From Lycocorax pyrrhopterus obiensis (taxonomy: Eukaryota > Chordata > Aves > Passeriformes > Paradisaeidae): a stretch of DNA of 64,000 nucleotides. Positions 33,834 through 44,940 of this stretch are shown one piece after another. A program made the position numbers and the translations under genes. The stretch's first letter is position 1, and every line of letters begins with the position of its first letter. The stretch lies in NCBI GenBank assembly GCA_014706295.1, contig JACSVZ010000012.1, positions 13,758,227-13,822,226 of the forward strand, written 5' to 3'. The notes under the pieces were generated by a model. It had not been told where the DNA came from and did no database searches. It saw only the letters and a program-made list of their open reading frames with translations.

Positions 33834-35130
33834 GAGGGTGCTGGGTGAGCAGCCCATCCAGAGCAGCCTCCCAAGGCACGGTATGAGCTTGTCTGTGATC
33901 TTTTTTTGGGGAAACATCAGATTTGGGGGTTCTGTAATCCAGCAGAAAGGGCAAAGCATAGCTGGGGGAAAGAGGCTGATGCCAGGGCAGGCATGAAGAG
34001 AAACACCTGGAGATGAAGGTAAAACAAACACCTGGGAGAACAGGCCAGGGTGCTGGGACACTGTGGGGACTCAAGGTTACGTACTGGGGATTTCATCTGC
34101 CATTTGGGCATCTTCACCACCATGGGCAAACACTGGCAGTGGCAAAAAATCAGTTCAGACAGCTGCCTTAGCTGGTCCAGGCCCTCCTCCCCTTACATTC
34201 CTGGAAGGAGGTCACCCTGGCTACAGTTTTTGTTACTTTTGATGTGAGCAGTAAAGCTTTTGCCCCATCCACCCGCTCCAGGCCTGTGCCCCAGCATAAA
34301 AAGGGAATCCATGTGGGAACAGGAGTGAACTGGGAAACTGGGATGATTTTTCTGGAGGGGAAGGATCTGAGTGCCCAGAGAAGCCAAGCCTTGCAACCTT
34401 CTCACTGCCTGGAACAGCAGGTTCCATCACAGACTTTATGAAAGAGCAGGATCTGAGTGAAAAGGCATAAACTTGGTGTCCAAACAGTGCTTCATCCTTT
34501 TCACACAGCGTTAGAAGCAACGTGTTTGCCTCTTTGAGCTGGGGAATCCAAAGAAGGAGGCACACCCAGGCTGCCTGAGGGACCTGTACCTGCAGCTCCA
34601 TGGATGATTTGGAGGGCTGACACGGCCAGGGTGGGCAGGTATCTTTAGACCCCGCAGGAAGGGATGCTGTGATGGTTGAATTCAGCATCACTCACTTCCT
34701 CTCTTGCCCCCAGCCCTGGCACAGCTGTCTATGGGTATCCTCACTGCCCTCACTCAGATCTGCTCCATCCATCCCTCCCAGGGAGGCAGGAGCTCTCATC
34801 CAGCCCCTAGCCTGGACCTATCCATGGCCACTTCTCTGCTTTGTTCTCCTGCCAGCCATGTCCTGTGGCTCTGCTTGCTTGTCCCCTCAGTGGCAGTGCC
34901 ACTGGGCTCTTGGTGCCTCATCCCAGCCAGGCTCTTTGGGATGCCCCAGGTTCCCAGCACCACAACACCAATGCTTTTATCTTGAATGCTAATACATTTT
35001 CTTCCCCCTATTCTGTAAGCAGCATCTTTCCAGCAGTCCAAGAGAGAGCTGTCAGCCCCCTCTTGCACCCCAGGACATTATTTTCTTGGCAGTCCCTTTG
35101 GCCATCACTGGTCATGTAGTCAGATCCCGG
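33834..35130. other. Intergenic, nothing recognised
   Basis: About 1.3 kb with no gene, RNA or repeat family that I can name. Confidence 0.4.
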
Positions 35131-35139
35131 GACCTGCCT

Positions 35140-35430
35140 GAGACCTGAGGATGCTGCAGGCCCGAGGTGGGAGGCAACACATCCCTCTGAGCGAGCTGCC
35201 CTTTGCCGCCGTGGTTGGTCGGTGTAGGACCTCATATTCCGGAGTACTTCTATCTATCCTCCAGTTCCAAAAAGATTTTTGAATAAAAGCACCGAATTTC
35301 TGCATCGCTTATGACCTTGCAGGAGCCTTTTAAATGGCAGCCAAAGGTTGAACAGCACCATCTAGTGCGCTCCCTCCCGAATCCGCCGCGCCAGAGGGAC
35401 GCCGGCTCACACCCACGCACATCCCTGCCG
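35140..35430. promoter_or_regulatory. CpG-retaining segment with CTCF-like site
   Basis: This segment keeps many CpGs amid CpG-poor DNA. Bases 35353-35370 read CAGCACCATCTAGTGCGC, close to the reverse complement of the CTCF core CCACTAGATGGCA, differing near the GGCA end. A role as a boundary between MRPL28 and AXIN1 is speculative. Confidence 0.3.
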
Positions 35431-37235
35431 CTGGAAGGGAACGCTGGATGCTGACAGCCCACCAGCCATCACCTCTCAGCACCGGCTCAGGCCCACCTTG
35501 CTCTGGGGGAGTCAGTGAGTCGCTACAAAGAGGAGAATTCATTTGGGAGGACTGCTGTCAGTGCTGAAGGTGATCCAAGCAGTTTCAGGCTCTGCAGAAG
35601 GGATGTTGGAGAGCTTGCAGGTCCCAAACCATCTTGGCAGGAGGGGAGGGTGCTACAGAGAACACCTCTTTGAAAGGAGGCTCTGGAATTGCACTGCACC
35701 AGTGCTGCCTGGATGCAGCACAGGCTCTTCAGACCAAAGGCTGAGAGCAGTTCCTTTTCTCCAGTGTTTGCTGTTTGTTTCTTCCAGGCAGAAAGGAATG
35801 TGTACACTGGAAGCTGGGAAGTGTCTAGAATCCCAGGATCACATGGGGCCAGCCTCAGTGGCAGGGTGACACCAGGGGTGTACCAAAACACCACGGCCAT
35901 CTCAGTGGTGGCAGTTTCGGTGTAAGGGTGATATTTGGAGTAAAAGGCAGAGCTACATGATCACCTGATGAAGAAGGGAAAAATAACCAGGTTTGGTTCA
36001 TTGGTCTCAACGACCTTGCAGTCTGATTCCTCCTGCACACAGCCAGGAATGCTCAGTTTGGTTTATCACCTGCTTGATGTCCTCAGATAAATCTGGAAGT
36101 GATTTTGGCCCCTGGTAGAGTGCAGGGATCAGTCTCCTCATCATGAGCCACCTGAGGGGTAAAAGGCAGGGAAGGGGCTCCAGAGGGAGCCCATGGCTCT
36201 CTCAGCCCCAAGCATCCCTACTGGAGGACCAGAAAATAATGAGGCACCGTGAGGGCTTGGCACTGACCCGTGGGGAATTTGCCTCTTCCAGTTTACGAAG
36301 GGGCAGCTGCCCGGCTGCCTTGGCTGGAGCAGGGCGGTGCTGGCTCTGCTTTCCCTGCGAGCATGCACAGAGTGATCCTGCACTGCTGGAAGGGACCTGC
36401 CAGCTGGTCTGGAGGCCCCCTGCCCCTCCGTGTGCCTGAGGGTGGGACAGGGGCTGGCTGCTCACTCCGGGCTGTGTCCCCTGAGCTGGGGGAATGTGCC
36501 AGGAGCTGGTGGGAGCAAGATGAGCCTCCAGCACTTCTCCCACCTCTCCAGGTCCAGCTCAACCCGAGGAGCAGTAAGGAAAGGTCAGGGAAGGATGGCA
36601 GCGTGAGGGAAGGCATGTCAAGCCCCAGCACTTCAATCACCTGCATCCTGCTGCACCCAAACTCATCACCCATCACCAAGGGCTTCTCCCTTGCCATGGA
36701 GAAATCTTGCTCTGGTTTCTCAAATTAACTCAGTTCAGGCCATGAATCTTGCGGGGCCTTTCTCTGGGAGATGAAAAAGCTCCCTAATACGTGATCGTCT
36801 CTCACCCATGAAGTGGCTGAAGTGCTATAATGGAGGCATCTCTGGGGCTCCTTTGAACTTGCTGGGGAGGCTGCGGGGCTCAGCTACCCCCCTGCAAAGC
36901 AGGGCTCACTTTTAACTCTCCTCCACCTTCTCCCAATTCCTCAGCATCCTTTCCAAAACAGATGCTGGCACCCTTCTGCTGTAGCACCCAGCCCCATCTC
37001 AGCTGGACATCCCCCATGGGGAGCCTGCTGCTCTCACATCATCCCTCCTGCCTCCTAAACTCCCCCCCAGTCTGTCCTTGCCAGATCCTGGGTTTCCAGC
37101 AGAAGGGCCCTGTGTTCAGTGGACAGATCCTTTCACAGCTGCTTGCATTCAAGCACGTTTTATTTGCCAGGGACTCGGCTTGTGAAGTTTTCTACAGCTG
37201 TCTTGACCTCGTCCATGTCTCCTGCCCCTCTCATT
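35431..37235. other. Intergenic, nothing recognised
   Basis: 1.8 kb with no convincing gene, RNA or repeat. Confidence 0.45.
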
Positions 37236-37244
37236 TCCCTCGCC

Positions 37245-37700
37245 CCGGCGTTTTTCTCAGCAGGGCTTTTTAATCTATTTCTAGACCATTGATGGAAATA
37301 CTGAATAGCACTGGGCTTCCCATCCAAGCCTGGACACCCACTGAGAGCACTCCCATTCTGCAGGGATTCCCCATTGATGGCTGTCGGTTTGCCAGCTCCC
37401 AGTCCCTTTAAGGTGTCCCTCTTGATGTTGTATTGTGCTAATTTTTAATCAGAATAGTATATGGATTAAGTCACATGCCTGTGCAGAGCCCAGGTCTATT
37501 ATTTCTATACCATAACCTTTATCAGCCAAACTTGTAATCTCTTCAAAGGATGACATCAGAGTTTGACAAGAGCTATTTTCTGGAAACTAGGCTGATTGCA
37601 TTAATTATATTCCCATCCTTTAATTCTTTACCAGCTGAATCCCACATCAGCTTTTCTATTATTACGCCTGAGATCAGTATTGCACTGCTACGTGTAAATC
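37245..37700 (-). mobile_element. Very old LINE relic, antisense to a reverse-transcriptase domain
   Basis: The + strand follows, in order, the text that ancient CR1/L3-type LINEs leave when read antisense. Signposts are TTGATGGAAATACTGAATAG with CACTGGGC, then CATTGATGGCTG with GGTTTGCCAGCTCC, then CCTTTATCAGCCAAACTTGT, CAAAGGATGACATCAGAGTT with TGACAAGAGC, and CTAGGCTGATTGC. These correspond to the strand opposite the reverse-transcriptase palm in better preserved copies. The relic is riddled with changes and has no open frame. Confidence 0.5.
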
Positions 37701-38600
37701 GGCTCTGAGCATCGTTCACATGAGAGAGTGCAAGGAGCCACATCATCCTGCCAGGCTCTGTGCTGGGATGGGATGGGGACTGTCACTGCCCAGAGTGGAC
37801 GTTTGGGAGTTTCACAAAGCTGGAAAAAAAATGTTACATTTCCAAAAGTGTTCTCTAAATGCATTGAGGCAGGCAACTGTGGTAGCATAATCGCATAAGA
37901 AAGCAGAAACTGTGTCTGTTGGAAAGCATTCTGAGTTATTTCTGATTTTCAGAGGATTGTCTAGCAGTTTGTTTGCATGTTCAGCTTTTGGGACGGTATC
38001 TGGGGTCTGCCTGGCTCAGAGTCTATCACTGCTTTCCAGGGAAGAAGCACGCTTTTGCACCTCCCTGTCACGCTACTCTCATCTGATCTCTGCATCTGGC
38101 AATCCACTTCGCCCTTCAGTGTCCCCCATCACTGCAGCCTCAGAGCTGGTGCACCCTGCTCCCCATAACCAAACAGCCCCGATTTGGGGAGTCTCCACGT
38201 GGTGTGACCCATTCCAGTCCATGCAGTGCCACCTTTTGGACAGTCCCTGATTTCTCCCCGCGGCAGAGCTGCCCAGCGCAGAGAAGCAGGACACACACTG
38301 CAGGTTCCAAATCAGTTCTAGTTATCGGAGACAAGAGCGGCTGGTGGACCGGTGCTCCTACATCCCCAGGCCCATGGTGCATGGTCCAAACTGGACAGAG
38401 CTCAGGTGTGCCGAGGTGTTCAACACAGACAGAGCCGTGGAGGCTCGTGGTGTTTGAGAGTTGATGCCTTTCCTGGGAAGAGCCCTTCGACGAGACCCTG
38501 GAGGTCTCCGAAGTCTCTCTGGGGCTGCCTCTGCCCGGGATGCTCAAGGGAGCTCTGCGGGCTCCCCTCACCCAGGGCCAGACGGAGCCCTGGAGACACT
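37701..38600. other. Region upstream of the AXIN1 CpG island, nothing recognised
   Basis: About 900 bp between the LINE relic and the GC-rich island. It may hold proximal regulatory sites but shows no clear motif cluster. Confidence 0.4.
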
Positions 38601-38939
38601 CAGCCCTTGAGGTGCCCACCCAGCCGGGGCTCTGCAGGAAGCCCAGCCCGAAGCCTCGGCCATGTGCCGGAGCTGTCCGGGGAGCCGAGCCCACACACTT
38701 GGCAACCTGCTGCGGCCCCCGGGGCTCGAGGCCTCCCCGAGCCGGGACCTCCGTGCTCCCCCGGGCCGGCCCTGCAGCGAGTGCGGGGCCTGTAGCCGCC
38801 CCGGGCCCCGCGTGCCGCCGCGCCGCCTCCCCGGGCCGTGCCGGGCCCGCTCCGCCCCGCTCCGGCCGCCGGTCCCGCAGTACCGGGCGGGGGCGCGGGG
38901 GGCGCGGCTGAGCCGCCGTGCCGGGCTGCGAGGCAGCGG

Positions 38940-39156
38940 CGCAGGCGGAGCGGAGCGGAGCGGGGCTCGGCTCGCTGCTGCTGCTGCTGGTGCTGCTGCT
39001 CTCGCTCCCCGCCGCCGCCACCCGCCCGCGGCCGCGGCCATGGGCGTCCCGGGCCGCCCGCTTTGTGCCGCCGTCGCCCCTCCGGGCCGCCGCCGCCGCT
39101 GAGCCGCATGGGCCGGGCCCCGCGCCGCCCCGGGCCGCCGCCGCCGCTCCGCGCGG
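38940..39156 (+). other. AXIN1: AXIN1 exon 1, 5' untranslated (5' end approximate)
   Basis: A consensus donor GCGCGG|GTGAGTGAG at 39157 lies in the island and is the obvious partner of the acceptor at 41148. The exon carries a CTG-rich triplet run (38974-39000) and two upstream ATGs. The left boundary is a guess. Confidence 0.5.
39040..39102 (+). CDS. Upstream ORF 1 in AXIN1 leader (20 codons)
   Basis: The ATG in GCGGCCATGG is a near-perfect Kozak context. It reads MGVPGRPLCAAVAP, then PGRRRR and TGA at 39100, six bases before a second upstream ATG. It would be translated only if transcription starts upstream of 39040. Confidence 0.35.
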   Translation: MGVPGRPLCAAVAPPGRRRR

Positions 39157-41189
39157 GTGAGTGAGGCGGCCCCGGCCCAGGCCCTGCGCCGAGGCCGCGC
39201 CGAGGCCGCCGCGGGCGGGAGCGCGGGGCCGCGCCGGGACCGCCGAGCCGGGCTAGGCCGCCCCGGGCGCGGGGGGAGGCTGGGCGGGCCGGGAGGGCGA
39301 GCGGGGCCGGGGGCGGCGGCTGGGGGGCGGCGCGGGCCGGGTCCCGCGAAGTTGCCCGGGGGGCGGCGGGGGCCCCGCGCGGCGCCCTGTCAGCGGCAGG
39401 GCCGCCCCGGAGCCCGCCCGGCCCCGCGCCTCCCGCGGGGCGGCCGGGGGTCTCCTCCGGAGCCGGGCGGGCGGCTCGGCCGGGCGCCTCGCGTGTTCTC
39501 CGGGAGGCTCCCCGGGGCTGCCCCGGCCGGGGCGAGGAACCAGCGCCGCCCCGCCGCAACAATGCCCGGCGTGGCTGTGGGGCTGCGGGGCCGCTGCCCC
39601 GGGAGTCCCCTTCACCCGGCCGCGGGTCACCGGGGACCTGCACCGCAAACGGGGCCGCGAGTGCTGCCCTCGCTTCCAGAAGCGGGATGAAAACCACCCA
39701 GAACCGCACCGTGGTGCCAAAGCCCAGCCCCGTCCCGCGGTGCCAGGGCAGGGGCTGCGTGCCGGGGGCTCGGGCCGGGTGGGAGCGCGGCGCTGGCTCC
39801 TGCCGCGCTCCTCACGGGGCCCAGCCATCCTCGCTGGCCGCTCCTGGGCTCGCTGGGTTGTTTCACGATGGACAGGTGGGCTGTAAGGACAGGCAGGGCA
39901 TCGGCGGCGGTTCTTGGTTTAGCCAGAATCAGGAAATGGGGGGAAAATGGTAAAGCATCCCAGAGATGTTCGTTGGTGTGGGGTTTGCTTTGAGAGGGAG
40001 GGCGAACTAAAATGTGTCTTTCCTGGTGTTTTTACATGCAATTGAGTTAATCCAGTGCAAGGAGTAATTTGTGAGGCTGCTGGTGCTCTGCAGTACTTGG
40101 GGCTTAGAGGCTGAGGCTGTTCTGTAACACAAGGCTTTTGCTACTCGTTTAAATGATGAGGTTAATTTGTTGAGCAGCAGAAGTAGCAACCCAGGGGTTG
40201 CCCTTCTCTTCCTTCCCTGCTTTCCCCATACCTTCCATCCTCCATATTGACTCGTCACTCTTTTTGAAAAACATGGTACGTGATCAGGTTTCCTTGTCAA
40301 GGTGGTTTTCTCATCTTCCTTTGATGACCTGAAATTTTCCCAGGCTTGTAGCATGCAATTTTGTTAGTGTAAATGAACCTTTTCTCAACGGCTTGCCTAC
40401 AAAAAGCAGTGCTAGAACTGAGCTCCTGTACTAACATGCCCATCTGAAGCAAGAATGCAGTCCAGATGCCCAAAATATTAGGGTCAACGATGCATCTGGA
40501 TTCCCCTAGAGCTAGACGAGGCGACGCAGAATATTTCTGAAACGCAGAGATTTGTGAGGAATGTGGCACTGGTATGTCACTTGAGCGTACGAAAGCCACC
40601 TGTGTTTGATTAAGGTGCAGCCCTGCATTCAGGACTAACTGGATATTCTTTAAAAATAATTTTCACAAGCCTTAAATTCCTGTTTGAGGATAAGAATTTC
40701 CTAGATCCATGGCCAGATAAAAACGTGTTGCCTTAGTGTGATCTGGTGTATGTCCTGTCCAGCTAGGCAGTGCAGAGGAGTTGGTGGCAGTGCAGAAGAT
40801 GGCATGTGTCCTGTGGTACCTGAGTATGGATCTCTTGGATGTGGGCTGCCACATGCCAGGGTCATGTAAAACCACCAGTGTTGGGAAATTGGCTGGTGTT
40901 TTAGCATATTGTCAGCTATATCAGTGATGCCAAATTCTGGATGTAAAGTTTTGGGATATTGTGTAACTGTCATTTTTAGACTGTGCCTGGTTCGAGCTCA
41001 ATTCTGTGCTCTCGGAAGTTACCAAGCCACTGATTCCGTTGAAAAAGAGGTGTTAGTACAGTAAAGGTGCAGAGCGTAAACAGTAGTTTGTTGTCTTAGA
41101 GTGTTTCTTTCCAGTGATACTCGCTTATTTTTTCCTCATCTGTTTCAGCCGAACAAACTTGTTTGCCTTGGAGCTACAAATACTGGTGA
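39108..41189 (+). CDS. Upstream ORF 2 in AXIN1 leader, crosses intron 1 (29 codons)
   Basis: Join 39108-39156, 41149-41189. The frame begins MGRAPRRPGPPPPLRA, crosses the splice junction in phase 1 and stops with TGA at 41187, 53 bases before the AXIN1 start. The ATG context is moderate (C at -3, G at +4). Confidence 0.3.
39157..41148 (+). other. AXIN1: AXIN1 intron 1
   Basis: Intron of 2.0 kb. Its first 400 bp continue the CpG island and are very G-rich. The rest is unremarkable and ends in a T-rich tract with TTTCAG. Confidence 0.6.
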
Positions 41190-42120
41190 TTTGAGATCGG
41201 CGCTCATCCCCCACTGTTCCCACGCAAGCAAGGACCAGAAAAATGAATATCCAGGGGAAAGGCTTCCCCTTGGACCTCGGAGGAAGCTTCACTGAAGATG
41301 CTCCAAGGCCGCCGGTTCCTGGTGAGGAGGGGGAGCTCGTGTCCACAGACCCACGGCCGGTTAGCCATGGTTTCTACTCCGGTAAAAGTGATGTGGTCAG
41401 AAATGAGACGTCCACGGCAACACCGAGGCGCTCCGATTTGGATTTGGGGTACGAGCCCGAGGGGAGTGCTTCACCAACTCCACCCTACCTGAAGTGGGCC
41501 GAGTCGCTGCACTCCTTGCTGGATGATCAAGATGGCATCAACCTCTTCAGGACTTTCCTGAAACAGGAGGACTGTGCGGATCTGCTGGACTTTTGGTTTG
41601 CCTGCAGTGGCTTCAGGAAGCTGGAGCAGTGTGTGTCTAATGAGGAAAAAAGACTCAAGCTGGCAAAAGCCATTTACAAAAAATACATCCTTGACAACAA
41701 TGGCATTGTGTCCCGGCAGATCAAACCGGCCACAAAAAGCTTCATCAAAGACTGTGTCATGAAACTGCAGATTGACCCTGACATGTTTGACCAGGCCCAA
41801 ACGGAGATTCAGTGCATGATAGAAGACAATACCTACCCTTTGTTCCTTAAGTCGGATATTTATTTGGAATACACAAGGACAGGTGGGGAAAGTCCAAAAA
41901 TTTATAGCGATCCGAGCTCAGGGTCTGGGACAGGTAAAGGGCTACCTGGTTATCTGCCAACTCTGAACGAGGATGAGGAGTGGAAGTGTGACCAAGAGGC
42001 CGAGCCCGAGGCCAGCAGGGACTCGGCGCCTTCCAGCAGGCTCACGCAGAAGCTGCTTCTGGAGACGGCCACGCAGCGCGCGGCCTCAGCCCGGCGCTAC
42101 AGCGAGGGCAGGGAGTTCAG
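41149..42120 (+). CDS. AXIN1: AXIN1 exon 2, first coding exon (CDS 41243-42120, 3'-partial)
   Basis: The exon runs from a TTTCAG acceptor to a GTAGGC donor. The first ATG in it (41243, A at -3) opens [20 protein letters not shown], the standard Axin-1 start. 292 complete residues precede the donor, ending RRYSEGREF plus two bases. Visible parts: the tankyrase-binding RPPVPGEEG (about residues 22-30); then [20 protein letters not shown]; the RGS domain (about 88-211, starting [20 protein letters not shown]), which binds the SAMP repeats of APC; and [20 protein letters not shown]. Known role: scaffold of the beta-catenin destruction complex with APC, GSK3 and CK1. The GSK3, beta-catenin and DIX regions are encoded downstream of the window. 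A diverged Ala/Arg-rich patch before RRYSEG differs from mammals. Confidence 0.97.
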
Positions 42121-44559
42121 GTAGGCGGGGAGTGGGTCGAGGAGCTGCCATGGGCACGGGGGAGATGGGAAGCCTTGGAAGACCATAGGTGCTGGGGAAC
42201 ATCCACATTGGTACAGGATGGCATTGCCAAGTGGTTTGATGGAGTGCAAAGCTTTGTTTGAAACTAATCATGGGTTATTTTAAAGGTGTCTTTGACTGTT
42301 CCTGTCTGATAGTGCCACATCATCCCTGCAGCATGTTCTTCACCTGGAGAAACTGCTGCTGGAGGTGTTCTGGAGGCAGGTAGGGCTTGGTGGGCAGTGC
42401 AGAGCCGTGGGCAGCCCTCATGCACGTGCAGGTGGCTGGGCAAGCTGCAGTGCCAGGCTAGCCATAGCCTCCACCTCAGAAGGTCAGTGTTCAGGTACTG
42501 TAACATGGGCAGGTACAGCTGGCAGTGACACTTCCTGTGTAGAAACTGTCATGAGCCACAATTGGGAGCTCACAGGAGATAGATAGTCTCACCTTGGTGA
42601 TGTGGGTAGGAGTGAAGCAGCATTGATGGTGCTCCCTGATAATGGTGCTGCTTTGCATATGAGATTTCCAGCACTGAATTCTAGTGGTGTCAAAGTCAGA
42701 ATCCCCAAATGCAGTTAAAACCATGCCCTGCTGAAGCTCTTCCCTTCGTGAAAGTAATTGCTGGGTTTTTTTAACTGTAGGACTTGCACAGTTCTGCAGC
42801 CTGTTTTTTTCTGGGTCCCCCACCCACTTGCAGCCAACATGGATTTTGAAACTTGCTGAGAGCTCAGTTAAAATTCCAGACAATTAACTTAGCAGGGAGC
42901 TCTCTGGGATCAATAAGCATGTGTGTGTCTAACCCTTGCTGAATCAACAGAACCCGGCCAGAACACATTCCTACTTTTTTTTTCCCCCCTTTTTAAATAA
43001 AATCTCCTTGTTTTAAGACCTGCTTAGGCTAAAATCTGACGCTTTGTGAAGATTACGAAATGAAGTAGCTGAACTGTCCTCTTCAAAGCCTCCTGCCTTA
43101 TGAAAAGCATTTCTGTGTTTAATCTCCCTCGGCCGTCCCTTTAGGCTGGCAGCTGGAAGCGCATCCCGCCCTGCGCAAGGTCTCGGCGCCTTTCGGCTGG
43201 CAAAATGTTCTCAGTTTGATTCTTGTTTTCTTACAGATTTTGAGGAGGGGATGTTGCTTGTGAAATTCTTGGGGAGGGGGAAAAGCAGGGAATTCATGTG
43301 GGCTCCCGCTGTTTTAATCAGGAGTCAGAAAAAAAATATCCCAGTGTCTTGGGACTTTCCCATGGAGTTAATAAAAACCTTGAATGTGTCTTGAAGTGCA
43401 TTTCACTGAGCAGTTGGGTGCTCACCATAAATGAAGGATTAGAAAAGTCTACAATTTAAGTATCTTTTTATTTGAGCAATAATGGTATTAAGATTGAAAA
43501 TAACTTACTCGAGGGTCAGCTGTGTTTAGTTTCCTTACCATACCAGGTAGCAAATCCTGTGTGCGACGCTGAGCTGTTTAGCTCCAGCTTCAAGAAAAAG
43601 GTGCACTTTACCCATTATCTGAATATATCTGTGCCAGGCTGTAAAATGGTTTGAGAAATGTGCTGTGAAATAGGAAGTGTTTTGAAGTAGAGTTCGTTGG
43701 TCGTGGGCATTTTCATAGGAGATTGGAGCAACGTGAAATAAATCTTTACCTGGAGGATGGAGATCAGAGAAAATATGTGGCTATTAATTTGTAGTGTCCA
43801 ACAGCCTGTCATTGTGGCTACTGACACTCTGCTGACCTGTGGGGTAGGGAGGCAAGGAAATGTTTGCCATTCTCACCAGAGCAGGAGTCACTCCTCAGCC
43901 TGGAGTAGTTGAAGGTAAGGGATTTATTTGATTTTTTAAATGTTGGTCTGTCAGCATCTGTGGCATCCAGAGCATTGCCATGGAAGATGCTGCTGAACTG
44001 CATAATCTCTGCATTTTTTTGTTCTAAAAACTGCTGAGATACTAATTTATGAGGTGGTTGTTCCTCTTTGTGCAAGGCATTGTGGTTGCATTAACCTTCT
44101 TCCTGGATGTTGTATAGCAATAGCTGTCTTGAACAAGCTGGTTTTTAAGCTGTAGCATCTTTATCCTGCAGGCTTCTTGTTCATTTACTTTCTCACCCGA
44201 GGAAGTGTGCTGGAAGCTGGCGAAGCTGCTTGCAGCAGGAAGCAATGGCTGCATGCAGCATTTGAAAAGCTGGGTCCCAATTTATTTTGAAAATTTCCAC
44301 AAACCTCGTTTTTTTCTGGCATATGTGTGGAAGAATTTCTCATTTCTGTTCTTTGGGGAATGTTGAAATAAGCTGTTTTGCATTATATCTCAGGGCCTGT
44401 TTAATCTTCCCAAGATTGAACTTCTATTCCTTGGCTTCCATGGAAACCCTAAATAAAGAGGAATCTAAGCAAGTGCAATAGAAGTATTTCTCTGCTAGCA
44501 AATGAGCATCTTGAATCAGCTCCAGGTTTTTTTGCAGCAGAAAGTTCATAAATCTTGAT

Positions 44560-44940
44560 GCGGTAGCTCTGCTCTTGGGAGAACAAATGTAAAAAATTCC
44601 TCAAACGGCAGAAGACAACCTGTTATTAGCGCTGGATATTTTTGAAGGTGTGCAAATGTGCAGGCAGATTTGAGAATACCCTGAAGCCAAAAGCATCGCT
44701 GTTACCCACTGTGTTTTTGTATGCGTCGGAAAAGGCCAATAGTCATTATCGTTAGGCTCCTGCAAATTAATTGGACATTGGTTATGGATCAGTGAACTTC
44801 AAAGAGGGTAACCCCCGAAGATCTCGGGCATTAACTCGCAGCTTCCGAAAGTGACACTAACGTGGTTGTGAGGGCGGCTAAATCGTTCATTAACCTTCTT
44901 CCGACACGCCGGGACAGCGTTCCTCGGAGCTGGAGAGCAG
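44560..44940. promoter_or_regulatory. CpG-retaining intronic segment, candidate enhancer
   Basis: Unlike the CpG-poor intron around it, this stretch keeps many CpGs. It contains GTGAACTTCAAAGAGGGTAA (nuclear-receptor or TCF-like), AAATTAATTGGACATTGG and CATTATCGTTAGG. No coding sense was found. Confidence 0.35.

Larger units (their letters stand above)
38600..39700. promoter_or_regulatory. AXIN1: CpG island, AXIN1 promoter
   Basis: About 1.1 kb of extreme GC and CpG density with GC boxes (GGGCGGGGGCG near 38884) and no TATA box. It spans the untranslated first exon and the start of intron 1. The start site cannot be fixed from sequence. Confidence 0.85.

Noticed and set aside
38600..39709. 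369-residue minus-strand and other long frames over the AXIN1 island
   Set aside because: Pro/Arg/Gly-rich frames are expected in extreme GC. They show no domain and no conserved block.
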